This document shows, in pieces, positions 1-10,200 of a stretch of 64,000 nucleotides of DNA; the first letter of the stretch is position 1; each line of letters opens with the position of its first letter. The DNA is from Micropterix aruncella (lineage: Eukaryota; Arthropoda; Insecta; Lepidoptera; Micropterigidae): assembly GCA_944548615.1 (NCBI GenBank), contig OX155979.1:15271886-15335885 (forward strand). The letters are read 5' to 3'. The notes under the pieces were generated by a model that worked only from the letters and a program-made list of their open reading frames with translations, had not been told where the DNA came from and searched no databases. The position numbers and the translations under genes are program-made.

Positions 1-1
1 T

Positions 2-2023
2 AGAATATTTAAGACTAAGACCAAAAAAATTGCAAATACTCTTATATTCAGTGATTGGGCGACGCCTGAAATATATAGAAATAGGAATAAACTTTTTGAT
101 TTATATGCAGAGAAATCGTTTAATAAAAGTAACAAATTTGCCAAATATGTCAAAAACGTCTCAAAATGTTTTAAAAGAGATTGTGCTATTGCAAAATCAA
201 AGTTTATTAATAATAAAATTATAAACAGTACAGATGTCGTAAAAACGACTTGGCAAATTATCAACAAAGAAACTGGAAAATCCAAATCTCGTGACCTTCA
301 ATTTCAATTGTTAATTAAAGATAAGCTCATTACCAGTCATAGAGAAGTGGCTTATGCATTTGAATCGTTTTTTGCAGATATTCCAGTTTCAACTACCAAG
401 ACGCTCAACTCATCTTCTATAGTGGCTGAATCTTTGCTCATACAGAACGTTCATAGATGTGATGTAGACTTTAGTTTTAAGTCGATCTATCCCATAGAAA
501 TTATTGAAACATTCAAAAATTTACATTTGAAAAAGACACTCGACCTGGGTGGACTCTCTGTTAAAATTATTAGTTCTGTAATATATTCAATGGCCCCCCA
601 TTTATCAGCTCTTTTTAACAAATGTATTGAGACTGGCGTATTTCCTAATCTTATGAAACACAGTAAAATAGTACCATTATTTAAAAGCGGTAGTAAAACC
701 GACCCTACTAACTTCAGACCTGTATCGATACTGCCGACTCTTAGTAAGCTGTTTGAAAAAATTATGTTAAACCAGCTACTCATTCATTTCCACACATATA
801 AATTAATGCACAAGAAACAATTTGGTTTCACACGGGGTCGTTCAACAACCGATGCAGGTGTTGAGCTTATTCATGAAATTTTTAATGCCTGGGAGGAGTC
901 ACGAGATGTAGTAGGCATATTTTGTGACCTTTCCAAGGCCTTTGACTGCGTACAGCACGACACATTGGTTAGGAAACTTGAACACTACGGCATTACAGGT
1001 AGCTCATTAGCCCTTCTTAAAAACTATTTAAATGATAGGGTTCAGAAGGTTGATGTTGGTGGAGAGAGATCATCCGGCTCGTTAGTATACATGGGAGTAC
1101 CGCAAGGTTCAATACTTGGACCGTTCCTTTTTCTTATTTATATAAATGATTTACCTTACACAGTAAAACCAAATTGTGAGATAGTTTTATTCGCAGATGA
1201 TACCTCTTTGCTATTCAAAGTAGGTAGACAACAAAATAATTATGACGATGTGAATGATTCTATCTCGAATGTTGTGGAATGGTTCACAGCAAACAATCTG
1301 CTACTAAATGAAAAGAAAACAAAATGTATAAAATTCTCACTTCCAAACGTAAAGCAAATAGGGCCAAATATTATAATAAAAAATGAGCGCCTAGAACTGG
1401 TCGATTCCACTGTATTCCTTGGTATCACTTTAGATAAAAAGCTACAATGGGGCCCACACATTAAGAAATTGGCCGACAGGCTAAGTTCTGCGGCATATGC
1501 TGTAAAAAAAATTCGTAATTTAACAGATATAGACACCGCGAGGCTGGTTTACTTCAGCTATTTTCACAGCTTGATGTCGTATGGCATCTTGCTGTGGGGT
1601 CATGCTGCTGACGCTGATAAAATATTTATACTACAGAAACGAGCCATCCGCGCTATTTATAAATTGGGTGCTAGACAGTCGTTACGCGGAAAATTTAAAG
1701 AAATCAATATTTTGACACTTGCATCTCATTACATCTATGAAAACTTAATGTATGTGCATACAAATAAAGAACTGTTTTTAAAAAACTCTGATAGGCATGG
1801 TGTCAATACTAGAAATAAAAATAAACTTGCTGACCATAAAAGTCGACTCTCCAAAACCACAAAATCATTCAAAGGGCAATGTATACGCTTCTACAATAAA
1901 GTCCCAGTAAAAATGCAAAATTTATCTGTGATACAATTTAAGTCATTTATTAAGAAGAAGCTGTACTCAAAGGGCTACTATAAAATAAATGATTATCTAG
2001 ACGACAAAGACCCTTGGAAATAA
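2..2023 (+). CDS. Non-LTR retrotransposon ORF2 (reverse transcriptase), 5' end off window
   Basis: This frame is open from base 2 to the stop at 2021-2023, about 673 codons; the first in-frame ATG-independent start lies outside the window, so the start given is only the edge. The N-terminal 100 codons read as the linker between endonuclease and RT (a W..TPE.YR..NKLF pattern). RT motifs follow in order: NFRPVS, FGF.RGRST, FCDLSKAFD, GVPQGSILGP (from about 1094) and FADD (1190-1201, catalytic Asp pair). The C-terminal part has the LMSYGILLWG and QKRAIRAIY patterns of jockey/CR1-type elements. The enzyme would copy element RNA into DNA at a nicked target. The visible frame has no stops or shifts, so this is among the best preserved LINE copies here. 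Clade assignment (jockey/CR1 group) is from motif style only. Confidence 0.9.
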   Translation, partial: RIFKTKTKKIANTLIFSDWATPEIYRNRNKLFDLYAEKSFNKSNKFAKYVKNVSKCFKRDCAIAKSKFINNKIINSTDVVKTTWQIINKETGKSKSRDLQFQLLIKDKLITSHREVAYAFESFFADIPVSTTKTLNSSSIVAESLLIQNVHRCDVDFSFKSIYPIEIIETFKNLHLKKTLDLGGLSVKIISSVIYSMAPHLSALFNKCIETGVFPNLMKHSKIVPLFKSGSKTDPTNFRPVSILPTLSKLFEKIMLNQLLIHFHTYKLMHKKQFGFTRGRSTTDAGVELIHEIFNAWEESRDVVGIFCDLSKAFDCVQHDTLVRKLEHYGITGSSLALLKNYLNDRVQKVDVGGERSSGSLVYMGVPQGSILGPFLFLIYINDLPYTVKPNCEIVLFADDTSLLFKVGRQQNNYDDVNDSISNVVEWFTANNLLLNEKKTKCIKFSLPNVKQIGPNIIIKNERLELVDSTVFLGITLDKKLQWGPHIKKLADRLSSAAYAVKKIRNLTDIDTARLVYFSYFHSLMSYGILLWGHAADADKIFILQKRAIRAIYKLGARQSLRGKFKEINILTLASHYIYENLMYVHTNKELFLKNSDRHGVNTRNKNKLADHKSRLSKTTKSFKGQCIRFYNKVPVKMQNLSVIQFKSFIKKKLYSKGYYKINDYLDDKDPWK

Positions 2024-2394
2024 AATGGTTACCTCGATTATTAATATCACGTTATATATCACAATAATTTGTTATAATGTCACAATATCTTAATTTTTTA
2101 TCATTTATGTATGTTTGTTTGTACCTATGCATTATTGACGTCAAAAAGTTACGATTTCGTACTATTTTGAATAAAAAACTTATGATTATGATGATTAATA
2201 CCTACCTAATGTACTCATACTTCTACTACTACTATGGACTTACCAACATGTACAAAATACTGTAAACACTCCTTGTAAATTAATATTGTGTTCGATTTTT
2301 AAAAATGTACATAATAGATATCCAAACCATCTAGATTTTTATTCGCATCGATTATAAAATGGAATTTGTAACTAGTCGCAATGGGTCTCGTGAC
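2024..2394. other. AT-rich non-coding stretch, probable LINE 3' region
   Basis: This lies directly after the LINE stop codon. It is AT-rich and holds no credible gene. The first part is probably the LINE 3' untranslated region, but no clear poly(A) or simple-repeat tail marks its end. Confidence 0.4.
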
Positions 2395-2610
2395 GAGATA
2401 ACCGACTGCGCTCAATCAATCGATTGATCGGTAGCCATCCAAACGGGTCTATCGCGACCCGCCTGGAAGCATTCGCGTTGGGTCTTTCAACGAGCGCCCG
2501 AGCGCCCACTCAATCGATCAATTGATTGATCGAGTCAAAGTGATTCGATCGCCATGCAAACGGGTCGATCACGACCCGGGTCGTGCCCGGGTCGCTAAAA
2601 ACCCGCGATC
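2395..2610. repeat. GC-rich palindromic repeat block
   Basis: The block holds several self-complementary stretches (CAATCGATCAATTGATTG near 2512, AATCAATCGATTGATCG near 2415) and repeated GGGTC/GACCC motifs that can pair with each other. Its composition differs sharply from the AT-rich flanks. No reading frame is recognised. It may be the end of a mobile element, but no partner copy is in the window. Confidence 0.5.
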
Positions 2611-2639
2611 GACACAACACTAACAGAGCGTGGGGGGGG

Positions 2640-3018
2640 GCGCCAGTTTTGCATGCGGCAATTTTGCACAAATGTCACTTTTGACAGGTCCAAATTTGTT
2701 GAGGGCAGATTTGCAGGAGGCAACCTTGCAGGCGGCAACCTTCAGTACAGTTTTTAAGTTTTTCTGTTAGGTTAGGTTAGGTTAGGTTTTTCTTTCCCTA
2801 AAATCGAAGTGACATTAATTACCGGCATCCTTGTAGTGGATGACTTTTATACATCAAACTAAACATTAAAAAAATGTTTTAAGTTTTTCTGTTAGGTTAG
2901 GTTAGGTCATTTTGACATTTGCAAAACTGCCTTCTGCAAGATTGCCTTCTGCAAAACTGCCGCCTGCAAGAATGCCGTCTGCAAGATTGCCGTCTGCAAA
3001 TTTGCCTTCTGCAAGTTT
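2640..3018. repeat. Short degenerate tandem repeats with TTAGG runs
   Basis: Two TTAGG runs (about 2766-2789 and 2890-2907), each preceded by the same TTTTTCTG context, alternate with a degenerate 11-13 bp repeat of the type GCAAGATTGCC/GCAAAACTGCC (2690-2750 and 2920-3018). Both strands are open through the second block, giving Cys-Arg-Arg or Ala-Arg-Leu periodic peptides; these are products of the repeat and not genes. Confidence 0.7.
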
Positions 3019-3111
3019 GATGGGACCCTTCGGCGGAAAGGTCGTCGTGGTCGGAGGGGATTTCCGTCAACTTCTGCCTGTGGTCCGGGCGGATCGAGAA
3101 CTGCAATACGT
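3019..3111 (+). pseudogene. Helitron PIF1-type helicase fragment
   Basis: About 30 codons carry GGKVVVVGGDFRQLLPVV, matching the GGDFRQ.LPVV motif of PIF1-family helicases fused to Helitron Rep proteins. The fragment joins the short tandem repeat upstream and loses similarity after about 3111. No Rep domain or other helicase motif is nearby, so it is a scrap of an autonomous Helitron. A host PIF1 fragment is less likely, because the PFGGK lead-in is the form usual in Helitrons. Confidence 0.7.
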
Positions 3112-3439
3112 ACATAGCAATCGGAATGAATCTGGCGGAATCTCCAGCAACAAAACGAAATGCATCTTATTGGCTAAAAGTTTAAGCCAATCACAGCCGA
3201 GGCTTAACCAATCACAAGCAGTTAAAAATTAGCGTTATGCAGCTTAACCAATATGAGGAATATATTTTAACAGGACACCAACATTATAATTGTAAATCGT
3301 CCATCATGTCTGTATGACTTTTTCGGCTTTTCTGCGAAAAGCAACTAATATCTCAATTGTTTATTTCTGCATTATATTTAATGCTGAATAAAAAAAACTG
3401 CGTGAGATATTTTAATTAAATTGGAAATATTATTACTCA

Positions 3440-4735
3440 GCTTGAACTCGAGGCCCGCCGATGCTCACACTTCGGTCTGGCAGCCATCGAGGAACCCACT
3501 TTAAAATGTTCAAAATTTTGCTATAGATACCTGATGATATAAGATATTACATATAAAAAGTCCATAAGGACGTTATTTCTTAAGTTGGAGATATTAATTC
3601 TCGAATTCGGGATCGCGCATCGCTGGTGTTAGTATGCAGTGGTCAAGGCGGCCGCTCAAACTTCGGTCTGTCAGATATCGAGAATCCCACTTTTGGAGAT
3701 TCAAAATTTTACTATACAGCTGATAATATTAGACATCACATATAAAAAGTGCATTAGGGCGTTATTTTTTAAATTGGAGATATTAATTCCCAAACTTGGA
3801 TCCGCACACCGCCGATGTTAGTATGTCTAGGCGGCCGCTCAAACTTCGGTCTGGCAGATATCGAGAATCCCACATTTGGAGCTTCAAAATTTTACTATAC
3901 GTAGCTGATAATATTAGACATCACATATAAAAAGTGCATTAGGGTGTTATTTTTTAAATTGGAGATATTAATTCCCAAACTTGGATCCGCACACCGCCAA
4001 TGTTAGTATGTCTAGGCGGCCGCTCAAACTTCGGTCTGGCAGATATCGAGAATCCCACTTTTGGAGCTTCAAAATTTTACTATACATAGCTGATAATATT
4101 AGACATCACATAAAAAAAGTGCATTAGGGCGTTATTTTTTAAATTGGAGATATTAATTCCCAAACTTGGATCCGCACACCGCCGATGTTAGTATGTCTAG
4201 GTGGCCGCTCAAACTTTGGTCTGGCAGATATCGAGAATCCCACTTTTGGAGCTTCAAAATTTTACTATACGTAGCTGATAATATTAGACATCACATATAA
4301 AAAGTGCATTAGGGCGTTATTTTTTAAATTGGAGATATTAATTCCCAAACTTGGATCCGCACACCCCCGATGTTAGTATGTCTAGGCGGTCGCTCAAACT
4401 TCAGTCTGGCAGATATCGAGAATCCCACTTTTGGAGCTTCAAAATTTTAATATACATAGCTAACGATATTAGACATCACATATCAAAAGTGCATTAGGGC
4501 ATTATTTTTTAAATTGTAGATATTAATTCCCCAACTTGAGTCCGCGCACCGCCGATGTTAGTATGTCTAGGCGGCCTCTTAAACTTCGGTCTGGCAGATA
4601 TCGAGAATCCCACTTTTGGAGCTTCAAAATTTTATTATACATAGCTGATGATATTAGACATCACGTATAAAAAGTGCATTAGGGCGTTATTTTTTAAATT
4701 GGAGATATTAATTCCCAAACTTGGGAATTAGGGCG
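3440..4735 (+). repeat. Tandem array of a 185-bp unit, about seven copies
   Basis: The word AAACTTCGGTCT (or a one-base variant) recurs at about 3658, 3841, 4026, 4211, 4396 and 4581, spacing 183-185 bp; a more diverged unit precedes from about 3440. Each unit runs from this word through CACTTTTGGAGCTTCAAAATTTT, broken here as CACTTTTGGAGC then TTCAAAATTTT, and AGTGCATTAGGGCG to GTTAGTATGTCTAGGCGGCC. Inner units differ by only a few bases, while the outer unit is more diverged. No coding capacity is seen. Confidence 0.9.
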
Positions 4736-4739
4736 TTTT

Positions 4740-6340
4740 ATGTTTGAAAGTTTAGAGTACTTGACTGTTAAATAAAAGATGCCGATTCACCCCCTTGTAG
4801 GATCGGTGAAAGCGGCAGGATATTCTATTGTAGTTGAAAGATTTTCAAACAATGAAATGGCCTCTCTGCGAGCTGACCGTCGGCTTTTTTCGTTGCGACA
4901 TTTCGTTTCGAAATCTACGGCGCATGTGTTGAACAGATGTATTTGTCTTGTCTTATGTCCGCTTGGAAGTGCGGCTTTTATCAAAAAATAAATGACCCCT
5001 TTGTAAACTTAAATGCCCAGTTGCGGGGCATTCAATTCGTGAAAGTTAAAGTTTACAGGATAGCAGTGCAAAGATTTATTTTAGTGCGTTTATTATTATG
5101 AAACATATGGGAAGTGATTTTAACATTATAATAGCTATGAAAGTATATAAAAACATATAAAAAATTATTTTGTGTTGTTTGACAAATTAATATCTATTTT
5201 TAATGATATGCGCTACTTCTGGACATACATTTCTATGTGCTGTATTCTTGCATGTAACATAGAATTGTTAAAACTTGTGATTTAAAAAAAAACACTACTT
5301 AGTCGGTTTTTCTTAGCAATTGGCAAACTAATAAACTTACGCGCTAACTAATAAAGCCGTTGTAGAACCCGGTCTGTCTCCAATTAATACTTTATTACAA
5401 CTTTTAGTTGGGTAATGTCTTGAAATGATACAGAATGGCAACAAACGGAAGCTGCATAATTATTTACCGTCGCAAACATTGATGTTTTATTGGCTACTAG
5501 TATATTTTATTGACTTTAAAATGACTGTATTGTAGTTTAATACACCTAATTCTCTTGCGGAGATAATTTCATCGACAATATCAAGTAACATGTCTAACAA
5601 AATTTTACTAAATTTTAATTTATAATTATTGTTTTAAGTTTTTTTGTAAATTAATTTTATTTTTGCAGTAAAACAGAACACTTGCTGTGTATTGTTCACA
5701 CACTGTGAAATAGGATTTACCTATAATACGTGTATTTTATGACTTAAAATGCTTATGACTTAAAATGCTATGACTAATGGGGACTAAGTTTGGGAAATAA
5801 TAATCATTACAGCTTTCTTGCTCCAAGAATGGTTAATATCATGAGTAAAGAGAACATATTGGAAATTAGCAGCAAACAACACAAATATCACCTTACATCA
5901 TGGTTAATAAACCTTGTTAGGAGAGAGACGGAGAAAACATTCATCACAATTTTAAAATAAATAAATATATTTATTTTCTATTTATTTTATATACGTATTT
6001 TTATTAATTCTTATATATTATTAGTTATTTTTATAAATGATTATTTATTATTGCTATTATATATTTTTATTATTATTATTTAGTATTACTTGTCTATAGT
6101 TCTAATATTATTTTGGTGTAGTGAGAATTTCATTTTAACTTGATTTGATTGAATTTTTTTATTTTTAGTTTGGAATTTAACTTGATTTGATTCAATTTTT
6201 TATTTTTAGTATGTATTTTTTAATCATTTGTATTGGTGTTCTCCTTAGAACAGGCTCTGCCTAGTTAGGAGCAACACAATCTATGTTAATTGCTAACGGT
6301 GTATTTTTTTTTGTGGACCAATAAATAAATAAATAAATAA
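4740..6340. other. Interior of the foldback-like region, no recognised gene
   Basis: This is 1.6 kb of AT-rich DNA. A 65-70 codon stretch is open on both strands near 4779-4991, but neither translation resembles a known family. From 5940 onwards it is mostly low-complexity A/T sequence. Confidence 0.5.
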
Positions 6341-6939
6341 ATAAAATATCTTCAATTTAAGAAATAACGCCCTAATGCACTTTTTATATGTGATGTACAA
6401 TATAATCAGCTATGTATAATAAAATTTTGAAGCTCCAAAAGTGGGATTCTCGATAGCTGCCGACCCAGCAACAAAAATCCAAATTCATGCACTTGCCCAA
6501 AATTTGTGCGGTTTCCTCGACCACTGCATATTAACATCGGCGATGCGCGAGCCAAAGTTTGGGAATTAATATCTTTAATTTAAGAAATAACGCCCTAATG
6601 CGCTTTTTATATGTGATGTGTAATATCATCAGCTATGTATAGTAAAATTTTGAAGCTCCAAAAGTGGGATTCTCGATATCTGCCAGACCGAAGTTTAAGC
6701 GGCCGCCTCGACCATTGCATACTAACATCGGCGATAAGTAAAATTTGCATCGTAAAATTTCGAACCTCCTAAATTATGATTCTCGATCATTGCCAGACTA
6801 AAATTTGAGTATCCGATTCGCTCTATTGCCTACTCTCCTAAATACGACAAGCATAATTTGTATTTCCCGCGGGAGCCTTAATATTTATTTTTTGTTATAG
6901 CATAATTCACGCGTTGTCATTGGTGGACTGATATTGGCT

Positions 6940-7162
6940 TGCTATATGTACGTATGTTTATATATATCGTTTTCTGGCGCCAGCTTCAGAGACCTCATGT
7001 TTCAGTGGTCATGTTAACAGAGAGAGTTGATTTGTTTGTTTTGTTTGTTGTTTTACGTGTATATCCGCTTGTATTTAAGTTTCCGCGTGATAAGACAGTA
7101 GTAAATTGACGCAGTTGGGCTGCGTTTAAATGGGCGATCTCGTCGGTTAGCGGCTTTCCAAA
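6940..7162 (+). promoter_or_regulatory. Probable core promoter and 5' leader of rab24
   Basis: A TATATAT stretch at about 6959-6967 is followed 28 bases later by TTCAGA (A at 6988), which resembles an insect initiator, and TTCAGTGG follows near 7001. The leader then runs to the ATG at 7163. This rests on motif spacing alone; a 5' non-coding exon further upstream cannot be excluded. Confidence 0.3.
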
Positions 7163-7276
7163 ATGAGTAGAGTGGATTTCAAAATTGTGCTCCTGGGCAG
7201 CGAATTCGTCGGGAAGACTAGTTTGGCTATAAGATTCGTCCATTCCACGTTCAATGACAGCAGTAATTATCAAAAC
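7163..7276 (+). CDS. Rab24: rab24 exon 1 (start codon, P-loop)
   Basis: This encodes 38 residues from the initiating Met to Tyr-Gln-Asn, including the P-loop GSEFVGKTS. It ends at a strong donor (GTAAGT) in phase 0. The start is supported by the [12 protein letters not shown] lead-in, which matches the usual Rab N-terminus, and by an AAA ATG context. Confidence 0.95.
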
Positions 7277-10200
7277 GTAAGTATTTAATTTGATAATTTT
7301 AGATCTAGTTTCTTTGGCATTGAGTCTGGTGTTCCACAGGGATCCCATTTAGGGCCTTTGCTTTTTAATGTTTATATTAACGACATCGGTACTTGCTTTA
7401 ATCACTGCGACTATCTCCTTTACGCAGATGATTTGAAAATCTTCATGGGAGTGAAGAACCATGGCGACTGTCAACTGATCCAGGAAGATCTGAATCGTTT
7501 CACTCGTTTCTGTGAACAGCGTAAACTTTCTTTAAATGTAGCTAAGTGCCATAAAATCTCATTTTCGCGAAATGTCAATATTATTAACTTTAAATATACA
7601 ATTGGCAATGATGTAATTCTGGAAGTAGATCGAGTGCGTGATCTAGGAGTCATCTTAGATCGCAAGCTTTTAATGGATAAGCACATTGATTCAGTCGTCA
7701 ACAGGGCTTACAGCACCCTCGGTTTTATGAGATTATGAGAGTTTGTAGACCTCTTAAAAACACTCATTCTTTGACAACGGTTTATGTTGCATACGTATGC
7801 AGCCTGCTTGAATTTGCTTCTAATATTTGGTCTCCACAGTATGCTACATACAAGCTGAGGATTGAGCGTATTCAAAAACGATTTATACGTCATCTAAATT
7901 ACCGCTTATTTTCCAACGGCTTGTCGTACGCTGAAGGTCTGCAACGCCACGGTTTAGAGACATTAGAGGACCGGCGAGTAGTATCAGATATGTCGTTTCT
8001 ACATAAAATTGTTCATACTGGGTTGGACAGTTCATACCTCCTGAGTAGGGTGAGCATACGAGCGCCTTCCCGACTCGCTCGTGCTCACTCAACTTTTTAC
8101 GTACCAAGGTTCAACACTAACTATGGTTCCAATTCGTTATTGCCGCGCATTATGCATGCATACAATGTATGCTTTAACGATATTGACATATTTAACCATC
8201 AGAATAGTCGATTCTTTGTTAAGGAGGTATGCGAAAAGCTGATTATCAGATCGGATTGAATTAGCATGCACCACATTCGCACTACAGATACACACACCCA
8301 CACACACATACATACATGCACACAAACACACCCTAACACACATACACACACTCACACATAAACGCTCTCCATCACACAAACACACACTAACATCCACACT
8401 CGCACCTAGCGATTTATTTATTTATTTATTTATTTAAGAATTAATTACTATGAAACATTGATTAGCTTATAAAAATAACAGGAACCGAATGGCAAAACCT
8501 TAACCTTTTGATTATTTGTTTCTGTCACCCAACTGGGACTAGCCCGTTCTAGGGTGGACAGGACTCCAATATTACAATCAAGTTTGCTTGATTGCTTGGT
8601 TGCTTACAAATATACAAGTTTTAGTAAAAAGCTAATGACACTAAATTGCCCTAAAATGTGGTCTTCAGAATAAAATAAAAAAATAATAATAATATAAAAA
8701 TATTAAAAGATATAATATAATAAATAAAATGCAATTCCATTATTTAATCGGCAATAAATATAATATAAAATTCGATTAAATAAAATAAATAAAGTTATAT
8801 GTGAGAAAAGGAAGAAACGGTCATTAATATTTATTAATATAAAATTACCTAGTCTAAAAAGTATACTTCATTGTCAAAGTCAAATAATTTTTGGTAGTTA
8901 GTTCAATGTTAAAATATACTTAACATATATGTTTAAAAATATGTTAATAATTTGTGCACCTAAGTTTTATTATACTATTATTTCTAACATTTGATGTGTG
9001 GTTAGTCTGTCATGATTCGATAACCATTTCTTTAATTTATTTTTGAATTCCCTAAATGTCAAGTTCATTTTTATTTCCATATTGATCAGATTGTAAAATC
9101 TCGGCGGAATGAAAGAGTAATGTCTTTGTCCAAATGATGTTTTCCTTCTGGGTATTATTGAGCTATTTTCTAAAACTTGTCTCGTTGGTCGCCGGTTCTG
9201 AATTATTCCTAAATTTGAGTTACTGTCCAAAAATAGCCTTAAGAGGGAAGTTTTTAGAAAAAGTTGCCTACAGTCAAGAACTTTAGCTTCCTTATAAAGT
9301 TCATTAGTGGGATGGCGATATGGTCTACGTAGAATAATTTTTAATATAAATTTCTGCGCAACTTGCAATGGCTCTAGCAGGGTTTTACCACATCCACCCC
9401 ATCCAATTATGCCGTAAGTAATAAGCGATTCACATAAAGCATAATAAACAGTTTTTAGTGTTTTGGAATCCAGAATATTCCTCAGTTCTTTGAAAACATA
9501 TCCAAGGATTCGCACCTTCGTATCCACGTTATGTATATGAGAATCCCAACGGAGAAAGCAATCTAGCAATCTATTTTAACTGTTACTTTTAAATTCTTTT
9601 TGGCTTTATTTATTTTGTATTGTTTAGCATATTTTGTAATCCTTATATAGCAAATAATTTAAAACATCATTGGCTTTGTTACTGGTATATATATTATGCT
9701 TATACGTATTTTTTTATGCTGTATGTTTTTAAGAAAAATAAAATAAAAATAAAAATAATTACGCTTGTACTCATCGAGAGCAGTAAATGTGTTGATTCCG
9801 TACTGAATTCAAGAAGCAGCATATTCTTATCAGAACATTCCCGGTATTTCCAGCTGTTAAATTATTTCAGAGGTACGCAAGGATGTAATCCTTAGTTTCA
9901 CCGACTACATAGTTTTAATAAAAATAAACAATACATTCTTTATTAATTTCATTTACTTCAAACAAGCAACGGAAATACGTAAAATGGCCATTCTACGGCT
10001 TTTCGTGCGAGTGCGAAATTTTATGGCTTCGAAGGGGGAGTAAATGGGTGGTAAGGTGAACTCTCACATATGGCAAGACAGCCGTCATACACCTACCACA
10101 GCCGTTCGTTAGTCCGAAATCCACCGTATTCCACCCCATAAAAAAAAATTGGGAATAACTGCAGTATAGGAACCTCTCTCAAAAAAAAAAAAATATAGAC

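Larger units (their letters stand above)
3440..6800. mobile_element. Foldback-like element: tandem array with inverted counterpart
   Basis: The 185-bp units at 3440-4735 reappear as reverse complement in about two units at 6345-6745 (AACGCCCTAATGCAC and AAGCTCCAAAAGTGGG mark them). The arms flank a 1.6-kb AT-rich centre. Long inverted arms made of internal tandem repeats recall Foldback-type DNA elements. The centre has no transposase that I recognise; its right part (about 6235-6350) ends in an AAAT run and looks like a LINE or SINE tail inserted next to the right arm. No target duplication could be defined, so two separate satellite blocks in opposite orientation remain possible. Confidence 0.6.

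Noticed and set aside
2897..3115. Minus-strand frame with repeated Cys-Arg-Arg-Gln
   Set aside because: It is a translation of the short tandem repeat and is also open on the other strand.
3440..4735. CRISPR-like array
   Set aside because: Units are 185 bp without variable spacers, no Cas-like genes are present, and the DNA is animal.
4779..4991. Gene inside the foldback-like element
   Set aside because: Open on both strands for about 65 codons, with no recognisable domain and no splice or poly(A) context.
8137..8397. 86-codon minus-strand frame rich in Cys and Val
   Set aside because: It reads through the CA microsatellite; periodic composition explains it.
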